Positions 42,533-51,071 of a stretch of 64,000 bases of DNA are shown one piece after another (within the stretch, counting starts at the first letter, position 1; every line of letters starts with the position of its first letter). The position numbers and the translations under genes are program-made. Location: the NCBI RefSeq assembly GCF_019457885.1, contig NZ_JAHZST010000011.1, positions 62,001-126,000 on the forward strand, given 5' to 3'. The notes under the pieces were generated by a model. It saw nothing but the letters and a program-made list of their open reading frames with translations, made no database searches and had not been told where the DNA came from. The DNA is from Shewanella nanhaiensis (GTDB lineage Bacteria > Pseudomonadota > Gammaproteobacteria > Enterobacterales > Shewanellaceae).

Positions 42533-43060
42533 ATGGGCCATTGCACTACTAGCCAGTTTATCCCTTTGAATATTGCGGTACTCACTCTTTCCGATAGCAG
42601 AGATTTGAGCCAAGACACCTCCGGACAGTTTCTCGAAGATAACTTAATAGAAGCTGGGCATAAGCTTGTTGATCGTAAACTGATCAAAGATGATAAATAT
42701 GCGATCCGCTCACAGCTCTCTCAATGGATAGCTTCCAGTGAGGTGCAGGTGGTTATCACCACAGGTGGTACAGGTTTTACTGAGCGAGATAATACACCAG
42801 AAGCTGTCAAACCTCTGTTTGATAGAGAGATTGAGGGTTTTGGTGAGCTGTTTAGGCATATCACATTTACTGAGCTAGGTACCTCGACGGTACAATCTAG
42901 AGCGCTGGGTGGATTTGCTAATCAAACGGCCATTTTCTGCTTGCCGGGATCGACTGGTGCCTGCAGAACGGGTTGGACAAAGATCCTCAAAGAGCAGTTG
43001 GATGCCAGACACAGACCGTGTAATTTTGTGATGCATGTAAAAAAGCCTGTATCTGAGTAA
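42533..43060 (+). CDS. moaB: Molybdopterin biosynthesis protein MoaB
   Basis: A 175-residue MogA/MoaB-family protein, thought to adenylylate molybdopterin or assist Mo insertion. TTGGTGFTERDNTPEAVKPL is the MPT-binding signature, with FCLPGSTGACRTGW after it. It has an N-terminal extension of about 10 residues. It is separated from moaA by 107 bp and precedes moaC by 51 bp. Confidence 0.94.
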   Translation: MGHCTTSQFIPLNIAVLTLSDSRDLSQDTSGQFLEDNLIEAGHKLVDRKLIKDDKYAIRSQLSQWIASSEVQVVITTGGTGFTERDNTPEAVKPLFDREIEGFGELFRHITFTELGTSTVQSRALGGFANQTAIFCLPGSTGACRTGWTKILKEQLDARHRPCNFVMHVKKPVSE

Positions 43061-43111
43061 ATAAAGAATCAATCGTAAAGTAACAGCTGAAACAGATTAA
43101 GGTTTTATGTA

Positions 43112-43588
43112 ATGAGTAATGAATTCACCCATATTAACGCCGATGGCAATGCCCATATGGTGGATGTAACTGAGAAAGCGGTTACCGAAAGAGAAGCACG
43201 CGCAGAAGCTTTTATCGAGATGGCTCCAGCAACATTAGAGATGATCATGAGTGGCAGTCACCATAAGGGTGATGTGTTCGCAACCGCGCGTATTGCCGGC
43301 ATACAAGCTGCGAAGAAAACCTCAGATCTTATTCCTCTTTGCCATCCTCTGATGCTGACTAAGGTTGAAGTTGAGCTTGAAGCCCAACCTGAGCATAGCC
43401 GAGTGCGTATCACGAGCTTATGTAAGCTGTCAGGTAAGACAGGTGTTGAGATGGAAGCGTTAACGGCAGCCTCTGTTGCGGCGTTAACCATCTATGACAT
43501 GTGCAAAGCGGTACAGAAAGATATGGTGATCTCACAGACGCGTCTGTTAGAGAAACGTGGCGGTAAGTCAGGTCATTTCAAGGTATAA
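43112..43588 (+). CDS. moaC: Cyclic pyranopterin monophosphate synthase MoaC
   Basis: A 158-residue MoaC, which with MoaA makes cPMP. Signatures: FTHINADGNAHMVDVTEKA, KGDVFATARIAGIQAAKKTSDLIPLCHPL, and EMEALTAASVAALTIYDMCKAVQKDM with the catalytic Lys in the final KGGKSGHF-like part. Length and order are normal. Confidence 0.97.
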   Translation: MSNEFTHINADGNAHMVDVTEKAVTEREARAEAFIEMAPATLEMIMSGSHHKGDVFATARIAGIQAAKKTSDLIPLCHPLMLTKVEVELEAQPEHSRVRITSLCKLSGKTGVEMEALTAASVAALTIYDMCKAVQKDMVISQTRLLEKRGGKSGHFKV

Positions 43589-43592
43589 AAAT

Positions 43593-43844
43593 ATGATTAA
43601 TGTTTTGTTTTTTGCTCAAGTAAGAGAGCTGTTAGGTGAGAGTGCTATTCAAGTTGAAGCGACCGCTGAGATAAACAGTGCCGAAACACTTCGTGCTGTG
43701 CTTGCATCAAAAGATGAGAAGTGGGGTAAGGTATTGGCCTCAGATAAACTGCTTGTGGCCGTCAATCAGACCATCAGTGGTTGGGATACTCAGGTGCAAG
43801 ATGGTGATGAAGTCGCCTTTTTCCCACCAGTAACCGGAGGTTAA
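43593..43844 (+). CDS. moaD: Molybdopterin synthase small subunit MoaD
   Basis: An 83-residue beta-grasp sulfur carrier. It ends in FFPPVTGG; the last Gly is thiocarboxylated by MoeB. Start ATG at 43593 with AAGG upstream; the frame is open further into moaC but need not be used. It is adjacent to moaE by 2 bases. Confidence 0.95.
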   Translation: MINVLFFAQVRELLGESAIQVEATAEINSAETLRAVLASKDEKWGKVLASDKLLVAVNQTISGWDTQVQDGDEVAFFPPVTGG

Positions 43845-43846
43845 CC

Positions 43847-44314
43847 ATGTCCGCGAATGTAAGTAAGGTGCTGGTTCAAACTCAGGACTTTAGTGTTCCT
43901 GAAGAGTATGCACTGATAGCTGATGATAATAGTGATGGTGCTGTGGTTACCTTTGTCGGAAAAGTTAGAGACTTTAACGATGGCAGCGCGGTGACTGATC
44001 TGACTCTTGAACATTATCCAGGAATGACTGAGTCGGTATTGAATCAAATTGCGACTGAAGCCCGTGAACGCTGGCCCCTTAACAAGGTGACGATTATTCA
44101 TCGTGTTGGCACTATGTCCCTAGGGGAGCAGATCGTGTTTATTGGTGTGACCAGTGCTCATCGTAAAGCTGCTTTTGCTGCTTGTGAGTTTTTGATAGAT
44201 TTCCTCAAAACCAAGGCACCATTTTGGAAGCTTGAGGCTGGCGAAACGGGCAAGAGCTGGGTTGAAGCTAAAGATGCTGATGAGCAAGCTGCCAAGATGT
44301 GGGACAGATCCTAA
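43847..44314 (+). CDS. moaE: Molybdopterin synthase large subunit MoaE
   Basis: A 155-residue MoaE that with MoaD converts cPMP to molybdopterin. VGKVRDFNDGSAVTDLTLEHYPGMTE, RVGTMSLGEQIVFIGVTSAHRKAAF and FLKTKAPFWKLEAGETGKSWVEAKD (active-site Lys in KTKAPFWK) are typical. GGAGG is just before ATG. Confidence 0.97.
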   Translation: MSANVSKVLVQTQDFSVPEEYALIADDNSDGAVVTFVGKVRDFNDGSAVTDLTLEHYPGMTESVLNQIATEARERWPLNKVTIIHRVGTMSLGEQIVFIGVTSAHRKAAFAACEFLIDFLKTKAPFWKLEAGETGKSWVEAKDADEQAAKMWDRS

Positions 44315-44338
44315 CAGCATCTAAATTAAGGGATGAGC

Positions 44339-45145
44339 ATGATTCGATTGAAGAGGGGATTAGGGCTGGCATTAGCTAGCATAATCTTAGTTTTTGGGCT
44401 TAGTGTGACGCAGGTAAAAGCGGCGGATGTGCCTGCTATTGCTGCGGCATCAAATATTAAGTTTGCCCTCGATGAGCTGGCTACTGCGTTTACCCAAGAC
44501 ACAGGTCTTAAGGTGCGGCTCTCTTACGGGTCATCGGGTAACTTTGTTGCTCAGATTAAACATGGCGCCCCTTTTCAGATGTTTCTGTCGGCGGATGAGA
44601 GATATATTGAGCAGCTGGCTAAATCTGGCGGAACGCTCGATGATGGCGTGCTCTATGCTGTTGGCAGACTCGCGATAGCTGCGCCAAAAAACTCTCCACT
44701 CCAGTTAGATCCTGAGTTAAAAGGGTTAAAGCGTTTAATCGATAGCGGTGAGCTGAAACGTTTTGCTATTGCAAATCCAGATCATGCCCCCTATGGAGAG
44801 CGAGCTCGCTTCTTACTAAAAGGCTTTGGCCTTTGGGAGTCTATTACCCCAGCACTTATCTACGGTGAGAACGTATCTCAAGCTGCACAGTTTGCCGTGA
44901 GCGGCTCAACTCAGGGCGGTATTATCGCGCTTTCGCTAGCAATAGCGCCGCAATTTCAGAAAATGGGGCGCTATCAGGCTTTGCCTGAGTCACTGCATGA
45001 GCCTATCTATCAACGTATGGTGCTGCTAAACAGTGCTGGATCAACAGCGAAGGCCTTCTATCAATACCTGCAAACCGACAGAGCGCGCCAAGTCTTCAGT
45101 GATTTTGGTTTTGGTTTACCTCCAGGTGTTGCCAATGGTGCATAG
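44339..45145 (+). CDS. modA: Molybdate ABC transporter, periplasmic binding protein ModA
   Basis: A 268-residue ModA with a signal peptide ending near VKAAD. AAASNIKFALDELA and LSYGSSGNFVAQIKHGAPFQMFLSADERYIEQLAKSG are the molybdate-binding motifs. The ATG at 44339 has AAGGG 6 bases away; the ATG at 44333 sits directly against it and is less likely. Its stop is 3 bases before modB. Confidence 0.95.
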   Translation: MIRLKRGLGLALASIILVFGLSVTQVKAADVPAIAAASNIKFALDELATAFTQDTGLKVRLSYGSSGNFVAQIKHGAPFQMFLSADERYIEQLAKSGGTLDDGVLYAVGRLAIAAPKNSPLQLDPELKGLKRLIDSGELKRFAIANPDHAPYGERARFLLKGFGLWESITPALIYGENVSQAAQFAVSGSTQGGIIALSLAIAPQFQKMGRYQALPESLHEPIYQRMVLLNSAGSTAKAFYQYLQTDRARQVFSDFGFGLPPGVANGA

Positions 45146-45148
45146 TTG

Positions 45149-45829
45149 ATGGACTGGCAAGCCCTACTTCTTTCGGTCAAGCTCAGTAGCGTTACTGTGC
45201 TTATCTTGATCCCTTTTGCTATTTTTGTGAGCCGCTTTCTAGCCTATCGACAATTCAGAGGTAAGTCTTGGGTTGAAGCGCTGATCATGGTGCCTTTAGT
45301 GCTGCCACCGACTGTGATTGGTTACTATCTTTTAGTGGGATTGGGAAGCCAATCTTGGCTTGGTCAGACGTTAGAGAGTCTGTTCGGTCATCAGTTGGTA
45401 TTTAACTTTTCTGGCCTAGTTATCGCCTCCATCTTGGTGAACATCCCCTTTGCAATTCAGCCTATTCAGCGCTCATTTGAAGCTGTACCCGAAGATGTTC
45501 GTGATGCAGCGGCTTGCTGTGGCATGAGTCGGCTCAAGGTGCTTTTTAAAATTGAGCTGCCGATGGTATGGCCAGGCGTGTTAACCGCTTTAGTGCTCTG
45601 TTTCTCCCATGTATTAGGTGAGTTTGGTGTAGTTTTGATGATGGGCGGCAATATTGCGGGAGAGACCAAGACCATAGCAATCTCCATCTATGACAGTGTA
45701 CAGGCCTTCGATTTTGCCAGCGCAGGGCAGATGTCATTGGTATTACTTATTTTTGCGGTCACGGTACTGGCATTTACAACCAGTCTGTCTAGACGTATGG
45801 GAGCAGGGCATGCCTCAAGACGTCGGTGA
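45149..45829 (+). CDS. modB: Molybdate ABC transporter permease ModB
   Basis: A 226-residue permease with five membrane segments and the ABC permease loop EAALDLGCSRLKVLF-like DAAACCGMSRLKVLFKIELP. ATG at 45149 is preferred to TTG at 45146. Its 3' end overlaps modC by 20 bases, implying coupled translation. It partners with ModA and ModC. Confidence 0.94.
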   Translation: MDWQALLLSVKLSSVTVLILIPFAIFVSRFLAYRQFRGKSWVEALIMVPLVLPPTVIGYYLLVGLGSQSWLGQTLESLFGHQLVFNFSGLVIASILVNIPFAIQPIQRSFEAVPEDVRDAAACCGMSRLKVLFKIELPMVWPGVLTALVLCFSHVLGEFGVVLMMGGNIAGETKTIAISIYDSVQAFDFASAGQMSLVLLIFAVTVLAFTTSLSRRMGAGHASRRR

Positions 45830-46916
45830 TCTCTATTGTCAGATCAAACAAGATAAGCAGATCCGTCTAGATGCCGAGTTTGTCTGTAAGGCGGGTGAAG
45901 TACTCGCTGTGGTTGGCCCTTCCGGTGGTGGTAAGTCAACGCTACTGCGTATGATTGCCGGTTTGAACCATCCAGAATCCGGTGTGATCCGTTATGGTGA
46001 AAGGGATTGGTTTAACGATGGAGATAAAATTCATCTTACGCCTCAGCAGCGTCACTTAGGCTATGTGCCACAACATTTTGGACTATTTCCCAATCTGACC
46101 GCCTTAGGTAATGTCGTTGCTGCTCTTGATCATATTCCCAAAGCTGAGCGTGAGCCCAGAGCCAAAGAGTGGCTTGAGCGAGTCAATCTTGACGGTTTGC
46201 CCGATCGCTTACCTGCTAACCTTTCTGGTGGCCAGAGGCAGAGGGTGGCTCTCGCTAGAGCTCTAGCTCGTGAACCCTCAGTCTTGCTGCTTGATGAACC
46301 ATTTTCCGCGGTGGATCGGGAGACCCGTGAGCGACTCTATCTGGAGCTTGCTCGTCTTAAATCACAGCTCTCTATTCCTGTGATCATGGTGACTCACGAT
46401 CTCAATGAAGCACTACTGCTCGCCGATAATATGATTTTAATTAGCCAAGGTAAGATGCTTCAACAGGGGATCCCCCATGAGGTATTGACCAGGCCGCGAA
46501 CCGAAGCAGTGGCGAAACAGATGGGTTTGAGAAATATCTTCGATGCTTATGTTATCGCCCAAGAGGAGGAGCGTCAGATCACTTGGCTGAAGTTTGGTGA
46601 GCACCTGATAGCCAGTACCTATTTCGATAGCTTAGAGGTTGGCGCCAAAGTGCGATGGGTTATCCCTAATCAGGGGATACGGTTTAACTCTATTAAGCAG
46701 AGGCGTCTTTGTCGCAGCTTTAATAAGCTAGAGATCACCATAGATTCCATGTTAACCATGGGAGAGACAGTTCGCTTGATTGCCAGTGTTAAAGGAGTTA
46801 AGCATCAGTTACATGCCGAGGTTCCTCTGCATTACTCCAATAAAATAGGCTTAGCGGTTGGGGTGGTGACTGAGGTCGCGTTTAAGTCTGAGCTGATCCA
46901 TATTTTAGAACCCTAA
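45810..46916 (+). CDS. modC: Molybdate ABC transporter ATPase ModC
   Basis: A 368-residue ABC ATPase with Walker A GPSGGGKST, signature LSGGQRQRVALARALARE, Walker B LLLDEPFSAVD and the switch His in MVTHD. The C-terminal ~110 residues form a TOBE-like molybdate-binding regulatory domain. The frame is open 120 bases earlier, inside modB, but GGAG before the ATG at 45810 and family length support this start. Confidence 0.94.
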   Translation: MPQDVGDLYCQIKQDKQIRLDAEFVCKAGEVLAVVGPSGGGKSTLLRMIAGLNHPESGVIRYGERDWFNDGDKIHLTPQQRHLGYVPQHFGLFPNLTALGNVVAALDHIPKAEREPRAKEWLERVNLDGLPDRLPANLSGGQRQRVALARALAREPSVLLLDEPFSAVDRETRERLYLELARLKSQLSIPVIMVTHDLNEALLLADNMILISQGKMLQQGIPHEVLTRPRTEAVAKQMGLRNIFDAYVIAQEEERQITWLKFGEHLIASTYFDSLEVGAKVRWVIPNQGIRFNSIKQRRLCRSFNKLEITIDSMLTMGETVRLIASVKGVKHQLHAEVPLHYSNKIGLAVGVVTEVAFKSELIHILEP

Positions 46917-47025
46917 GAGTGACGCATTAGAAGTAACAATTAATGATCAAAGGTTAATCTTTATTCCATCTCTACAATATGGTCGACCCTTTAAGATATC
47001 TGTTAATTTCTAAAGGAGAAACAAG

Positions 47026-47376
47026 ATGTCTAAAGCATTAGCAGGTTCAATTATTTTATCATGCGTATTAACTCTGCCAGCATTCGCTGCATACAATGGC
47101 CCAGGCGTCGAAACCTTAGTTAAGAGTGCGAAAGATGCAAGTCACGCGACCGATGATACCCCTGTTGAGTTGACCGGATATCTAGTTAAGAGCTTAGGTG
47201 ATGAGAAGTACCTTTTCCGCGATCAGTCTGGTGATGTTGAAGTGGAGATAGATAATGCACTTTGGCGTAATATCGAGGTCAATAGTGATACTAAAGTGAC
47301 CCTTAAAGGCGAAGTTGACGATGAGTGGCAAGGTATTGAGATTGAGATCGATAGCTTAAAGCTAGTGGCTCAATAG
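47026..47376 (+). CDS. BOF-family (YgiW/VisP-like) periplasmic OB-fold protein
   Basis: A 116-residue protein with a signal peptide (about 1-21, ending AFAA) and one OB fold: YNGPGVETLVKSAKDASHATDDTPVELTGYLVKSLGDEKYLFRDQSGDVEVEIDN is the family pattern (seen here in part as ELTGYLVKSLGDEKYLFRD). YgiW in E. coli sits beside qseBC and helps stress tolerance. Here it also precedes a two-component system, with a PepSY gene in between. AAAGGAG precedes ATG. Confidence 0.9.
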   Translation: MSKALAGSIILSCVLTLPAFAAYNGPGVETLVKSAKDASHATDDTPVELTGYLVKSLGDEKYLFRDQSGDVEVEIDNALWRNIEVNSDTKVTLKGEVDDEWQGIEIEIDSLKLVAQ

Positions 47377-47545
47377 TGCGAAGGTATGCGCTAGTATAGA
47401 TTGCATGCTGGTCTGGTAAATATAAATCCTTTATCTTCAATAATGTGGGTAAAGTGAGTAAAATCCTTGGTAGAGCTGCTTCGTGGTGACGGCTTTTTCC
47501 GATTGAGATAAGATGAAGGTTATAGTGATGATTAAGGGAGGATCC

Positions 47546-48082
47546 ATGGCGCGTTGGTTAGTGGGTTTAGTGCTTTTTTCAAGTGTAGGTTTTTCAGCAC
47601 CAACTTGGGCTGAAAAATCGGTACTAGAGCTGCTGTCTGATCGACAAAACCTCTCTCCTCAGTCCCTAATGCTTAAGATCGAGAAGCAATACTCAGGTGT
47701 TATCTGTGAGTTTGAGATCGATGTTGAGAACGGTGAATTGATCTATGAGGTGTCGATAATCGATACCCAAAGAGAGACGATCACCGAGTTTGAATTTAAA
47801 GCGAAAGACGGTCACCTAATCAACCAAAAGGTGGAAACCTTAGAGGCTGATGATAAAGACGGTCTTAAGGCTGTTAACCTGATGGAAGATATCGGACAGA
47901 GTTTCTACTCATTAGTTCATAAAGCGATGGACGGTCGCCATGGTCATATCTTAGAAGCCCAAATCGATCATGATCTTGGGATCAGTTACCTTGAGATTAA
48001 ACTTATCGACGAAACTGGCAAGCACAGACTGGCCTTCGATATTCAAAATCAACGCCCATTGCCACTGCTAACCTGGGATTAA
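47546..48082 (+). CDS. PepSY-like periplasmic protein
   Basis: A 178-residue exported protein (leader MARWLVGLVLFSSVGFSAPTWA) with two PepSY-like repeats: ALELLSDRQNLSPQSLMLKIEKQYSGVICEFEIDVENGELIYEVSI, described in part as MLKIEKQYSGVICEFEIDV, and a second AMDGRHGHILEAQIDHDLGISYLEIKLI. It is encoded 8 bases before the response regulator, so it likely feeds the sensor kinase. The frame is open from 47513, but GGGAGG lies 4 bases before the ATG at 47546, which also gives a proper leader. Confidence 0.78.
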   Translation: MARWLVGLVLFSSVGFSAPTWAEKSVLELLSDRQNLSPQSLMLKIEKQYSGVICEFEIDVENGELIYEVSIIDTQRETITEFEFKAKDGHLINQKVETLEADDKDGLKAVNLMEDIGQSFYSLVHKAMDGRHGHILEAQIDHDLGISYLEIKLIDETGKHRLAFDIQNQRPLPLLTWD

Positions 48083-48090
48083 ATTAGCAT

Positions 48091-48768
48091 ATGAAGATAT
48101 TACTCGTAGAAGATGACGCAACCACTATCGAATATGTGGTTAAAGGATTTACCGAGCAGGGTCACAATATTGAGACGGCTTCAGATGGTCACCAGGGGTT
48201 ACTGCTTGCCACAAGCATGAAGTACGATCTGATCTTGCTGGATCGCATGTTGCCACAACTTGACGGTCTTAAGCTGTTGGCGGCATTGAGAGCCACAGGG
48301 AGCCAGACTCCGGTATTGATCTTGTCGGCTTTAAGCCATGTGGATGAGCGAGTAAAAGGTCTGCGCGCTGGTGGCGATGATTATATGACTAAGCCTTTTG
48401 CTTTTTCTGAGCTATTGGTTAGAGCCGAAAAGTTGATGCAGCGTGGTTTATCACAACCAGCCGAAACCGGATTAACCGTAGGTAATCTGGTGATGGAGTT
48501 GTTGACTCGCAAAGTGACCTTAGATGGGAACGAGTTGATGCTGCAGCCAAAAGAGTTTCAGTTGTTGAAGTACTTGATGGAACACCCGAATCAAGTGATC
48601 AGCCGTACCTTGCTGTTTGAAGCTGTGTGGGATTACCACTTCGATCCTCGTACTAATGTGATTGATGTTCATATTGCAAAACTTAGACGTAAATTCGAAG
48701 AGCTAGGTTTTGGCGAGTTGATTGAAACGGTCAGGGGTGCTGGCTATCGTCTCCGTCAAGGGAATTAA
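48091..48768 (+). CDS. OmpR-family response regulator
   Basis: A 225-residue response regulator. Receiver: ILLVEDDATTIEYVV, phospho-Asp in LILLDRMLPQLDGL, and Lys in DYMTKPF. The C-terminal winged helix shows LQPKEFQLLKYLMEHPNQVISRTLLFEAVWDYHFDPRTNVIDVHIAKLRRKFEE (in part VIDVHIAKLRRKF). It overlaps the kinase gene by about 30-47 bases. It is like QseB in size and neighbours, with a ygiW-like gene upstream. Confidence 0.94.
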   Translation: MKILLVEDDATTIEYVVKGFTEQGHNIETASDGHQGLLLATSMKYDLILLDRMLPQLDGLKLLAALRATGSQTPVLILSALSHVDERVKGLRAGGDDYMTKPFAFSELLVRAEKLMQRGLSQPAETGLTVGNLVMELLTRKVTLDGNELMLQPKEFQLLKYLMEHPNQVISRTLLFEAVWDYHFDPRTNVIDVHIAKLRRKFEELGFGELIETVRGAGYRLRQGN

Positions 48769-50074
48769 GCCCTATCAGAGTAGTGCCTGGCGCATTACTA
48801 TTATCTTTTCGGCTCTTGTTACGCTCATCATAGGTACCTTACTGCTTGGCATGTATCGTCAACTGATGAATGAACAGGAGCTACAAACAAATCAACATTT
48901 GGCTGCAGAGAAGGCGCGTTATCAACAGATGGCGCTGACCTTAGATAAGCGCAGCTTTGCCGTGCAGGTTAAGGCTGCCGATCCTAAAACGGCCTTGGTC
49001 GTGTGGCGTAGCTCGTTAGATCTCGTGGGAGCATTAAGTTTGATCCCCGATGATATGCCCATGTTACCCAAAACCCGAGAGTTCCCCATCTTAACGGCGG
49101 GCCCCGATAAACTGCATATTTTAACGGGTGGCTTAGTGATGACCCGTTATGGCCCTGTGCTTATTGCTACTCGTACGGATCAGCTTGCGACCTTGATTGA
49201 TCGCTTCGTGAACGCCGCGATCACCGCTTTGATGCTAACTATCGTACTCACATTAGCCCTAGGTTATCTATTCTCTAAAGCGATATTACGCCGTTTAGTG
49301 CAGTACAATCGTCTGAGCCGCTTGATTGAGAAGGGGGAGTACTCCACGCGTCTGCCGGTGAGTTGGCGACAAGATGAGTTTGATATGTTGGCGGGTAAGT
49401 TTAACCGTGTGCTCGATACCTTAGAGAATAACCTGCTGGCTGTTCGAGGGGCGACCGATAATATTGCCCACGATTTACGAACCCCATTATCACATCTAAG
49501 GATAGGCTTAGAGCAGTTGCCAGATAAGAGTGCGCAAGAGCTACCGGAAGCGTGTGCCATCTTGACTGAAAAGTTAGATCACTGCTTAGCCACGTTTGAT
49601 GCCATGCTCTCATTGACCCGTATCGAAGAGGGACAGCAAACATTAGAGTTGCAGGACTTTAATCTTAAGGTCTTGTGTGAAGATCTCTATGAGATGGCCG
49701 AAGTGATGGCGGAGAGTAATGAGCAGACATTGAGTTTATCCACCTCTGACGATGTTGAGATGACCGGGGATAAGTTTCTGCTGTTTCAGGCGCTATTTAA
49801 TCTGGTGGATAATGCAATTAAGTATGCTGGTGAAGGTGCTCAAATTGAGATTGTTCAGCAGGGAAGTGAGATCCAGATCCGTGATAACGGCCCTGGTATC
49901 CCAGATAGTGAGAAGGAGCGAGTATTCGAGCGCTTGGTGAGGTTAGATCCCAGTCGTCATAATCAAGGCACAGGCTTAGGCTTATCTTTGGTGAAGGCGA
50001 TTTTTGCTCGCCACAATGCGCAAGTTAAGTTGATGGATAACAAACCTGGCTTGATTGTTAGCATTACTTTTTAA
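48722..50074 (+). CDS. Sensor histidine kinase
   Basis: A 450-residue (or slightly shorter) histidine kinase with two helices (about 22-45 and 160-185), a small periplasmic sensor between, HAMP, HisKA with the phospho-accepting His in NIAHDLRTPLSHLR, and ATPase motifs NLVDNAIKYAGE, DNGPGIPDSEKERVFERL and GTGLGLSLVKAI. No ATG start: TTG at 48722 or GTG at 48737 are both possible and overlap the regulator gene, so the start is uncertain. It pairs with the preceding regulator, and its periplasmic input may involve the PepSY and BOF proteins. Confidence 0.92.
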   Translation: MKRSGVLAIVSVKGIKPYQSSAWRITIIFSALVTLIIGTLLLGMYRQLMNEQELQTNQHLAAEKARYQQMALTLDKRSFAVQVKAADPKTALVVWRSSLDLVGALSLIPDDMPMLPKTREFPILTAGPDKLHILTGGLVMTRYGPVLIATRTDQLATLIDRFVNAAITALMLTIVLTLALGYLFSKAILRRLVQYNRLSRLIEKGEYSTRLPVSWRQDEFDMLAGKFNRVLDTLENNLLAVRGATDNIAHDLRTPLSHLRIGLEQLPDKSAQELPEACAILTEKLDHCLATFDAMLSLTRIEEGQQTLELQDFNLKVLCEDLYEMAEVMAESNEQTLSLSTSDDVEMTGDKFLLFQALFNLVDNAIKYAGEGAQIEIVQQGSEIQIRDNGPGIPDSEKERVFERLVRLDPSRHNQGTGLGLSLVKAIFARHNAQVKLMDNKPGLIVSITF

Positions 50075-50102
50075 CTGGAAGTTCGAAATTAATGAGAGAT
50101 AG

Positions 50103-50777
50103 ATGTACCAGATAGTTGCCGATGAAACCGATTTTATCGTGATCGCTAAGTCCCATAATGTTCATTTTCATAGCCAAGATGGTAGTGCGGGTGTGATGGC
50201 GCAGCTTGAGCAAGATTTAGGGATTAAACTCTTCTCTGTGCATAGGTTAGATACCTTAACATCGGGGCTTTTGCTGTTTGCTAAGTCGAGTCAAGCGGCG
50301 GCTGAGTTTACCCGTTTGTTTACTGAGCACAGAGTACAGAAGTACTACCTGGCTTTAGCGAAAGGCAAGCCAAAGAAGAAGCAAGGCTCGATTGTTGGTG
50401 ATATGGCTAAGTCTCGCCGTAGCATGTATAAATTGATGAGAACGATGGAGAATCCGGCTAAAACGCAGTTCTTTTCTCAGTCGGTGGCAGAGGGCCTACG
50501 TCTGTATCTGCTAAAGCCGTTAAGTGGCAAGACTCATCAGTTAAGAGTCGCACTCGCGAGCATAGGTGTGCCTATTTTAGGCGATACACTTTATGGTGGT
50601 GAGGAGTCGGATAGAGGCTACCTGCACGCCTTTAGTTTGCACTTTATTTTTAGTGGTAAAGAGTATCAATACATTAATTTCCCTAGTGAGGGGGTGAGTT
50701 TTACTGCCCTTAATACAATAAAGCAGTTGCAAATGTGGTCAGAGCCTGAGAAATTAGATTGGCCTAAACAGAAATAA
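50103..50777 (+). CDS. RluA-like pseudouridine synthase (TIGR01621 type)
   Basis: A 224-residue RNA pseudouridine synthase with the catalytic Asp in VHRLDTLTSGLLLFAK and LKPLSGKTHQLRVALASIGVPILGDTLYGG at the C-terminal half. There is no S4 domain. Its RNA target (tRNA or rRNA) cannot be told. It has AGAGAG before ATG, 28 bp after the kinase stop. Confidence 0.92.
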   Translation: MYQIVADETDFIVIAKSHNVHFHSQDGSAGVMAQLEQDLGIKLFSVHRLDTLTSGLLLFAKSSQAAAEFTRLFTEHRVQKYYLALAKGKPKKKQGSIVGDMAKSRRSMYKLMRTMENPAKTQFFSQSVAEGLRLYLLKPLSGKTHQLRVALASIGVPILGDTLYGGEESDRGYLHAFSLHFIFSGKEYQYINFPSEGVSFTALNTIKQLQMWSEPEKLDWPKQK

Positions 50778-50796
50778 TTATTAAAGGAGTTAGTTA

Positions 50797-50961
50797 ATGG
50801 ACACCAATAAGCTATTACTTGTTGTGATCGCCATCTTGTTACCACCCGTGGCTGTATTTTTAAAATCAGGCGTGGGTAAAGATCTTTTGATCAATATTAT
50901 TCTATGTCTATTATTCTTCATCCCAGGTTTGCTACATGCGCTTTGGGTTGTGACTAAGTAA
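50797..50961 (+). CDS. YqaE/Pmp3 family small membrane protein
   Basis: A 54-residue membrane protein, too short for most gene finders but clear: ATG at 50797 with AAAGGAG ahead. Two hydrophobic segments (LLLVVIAILLPPVAVFL and LLINIILCLLFFIPGLLHAL) separated by KSGVGKDL, with the family's PPVAVF and GLLHALW motifs. This is the YqaE/Pmp3 family, membrane proteins linked to stress and membrane potential in other organisms. A terminator follows. Confidence 0.93.
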   Translation: MDTNKLLLVVIAILLPPVAVFLKSGVGKDLLINIILCLLFFIPGLLHALWVVTK

Positions 50962-50985
50962 CTTATAAGTAATTAAGTTATATAG

Positions 50986-51021
50986 AAACAGAAACGCAGC
51001 CAACTGGCTGCGTTTCTGTTT
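50986..51021 (+). terminator. Strong terminator between YqaE and TonB receptor genes
   Basis: AAACAGAAACGCAGCCA (50986-51002) is perfectly mirrored by TGGCTGCGTTTCTGTTT (51005-51021), then more T. Read from either side it ends transcription of the convergent genes, more strongly rightward. Confidence 0.92.
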
Positions 51022-51036
51022 TTTGGCTGTCTACTT

Positions 51037-51071
51037 CTGAGTAGATCAAATCTTTATTCTGATTAGTATTA
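51037..51071 (-). repeat. Copy of the terminal repeat seen at 83-117, at the stop of the TonB receptor gene
   Basis: On the minus strand this reads TAATACTAATCAG, ATAAAGATTTGATC and ACTCAG, matching the 83-117 end at 31 of 35 aligned bases, with the receptor's TAA stop in its first bases. The same link of repeat start with a gene's stop is seen at 83 and 34384. Confidence 0.6.

Noticed and set aside
45690..45809. N-terminal extension of ModC by 40 residues
   Set aside because: It would overlap modB by 140 bases, has no ribosome site, and its residues are unlike any ABC ATPase; the ATG at 45810 with GGAG is right.
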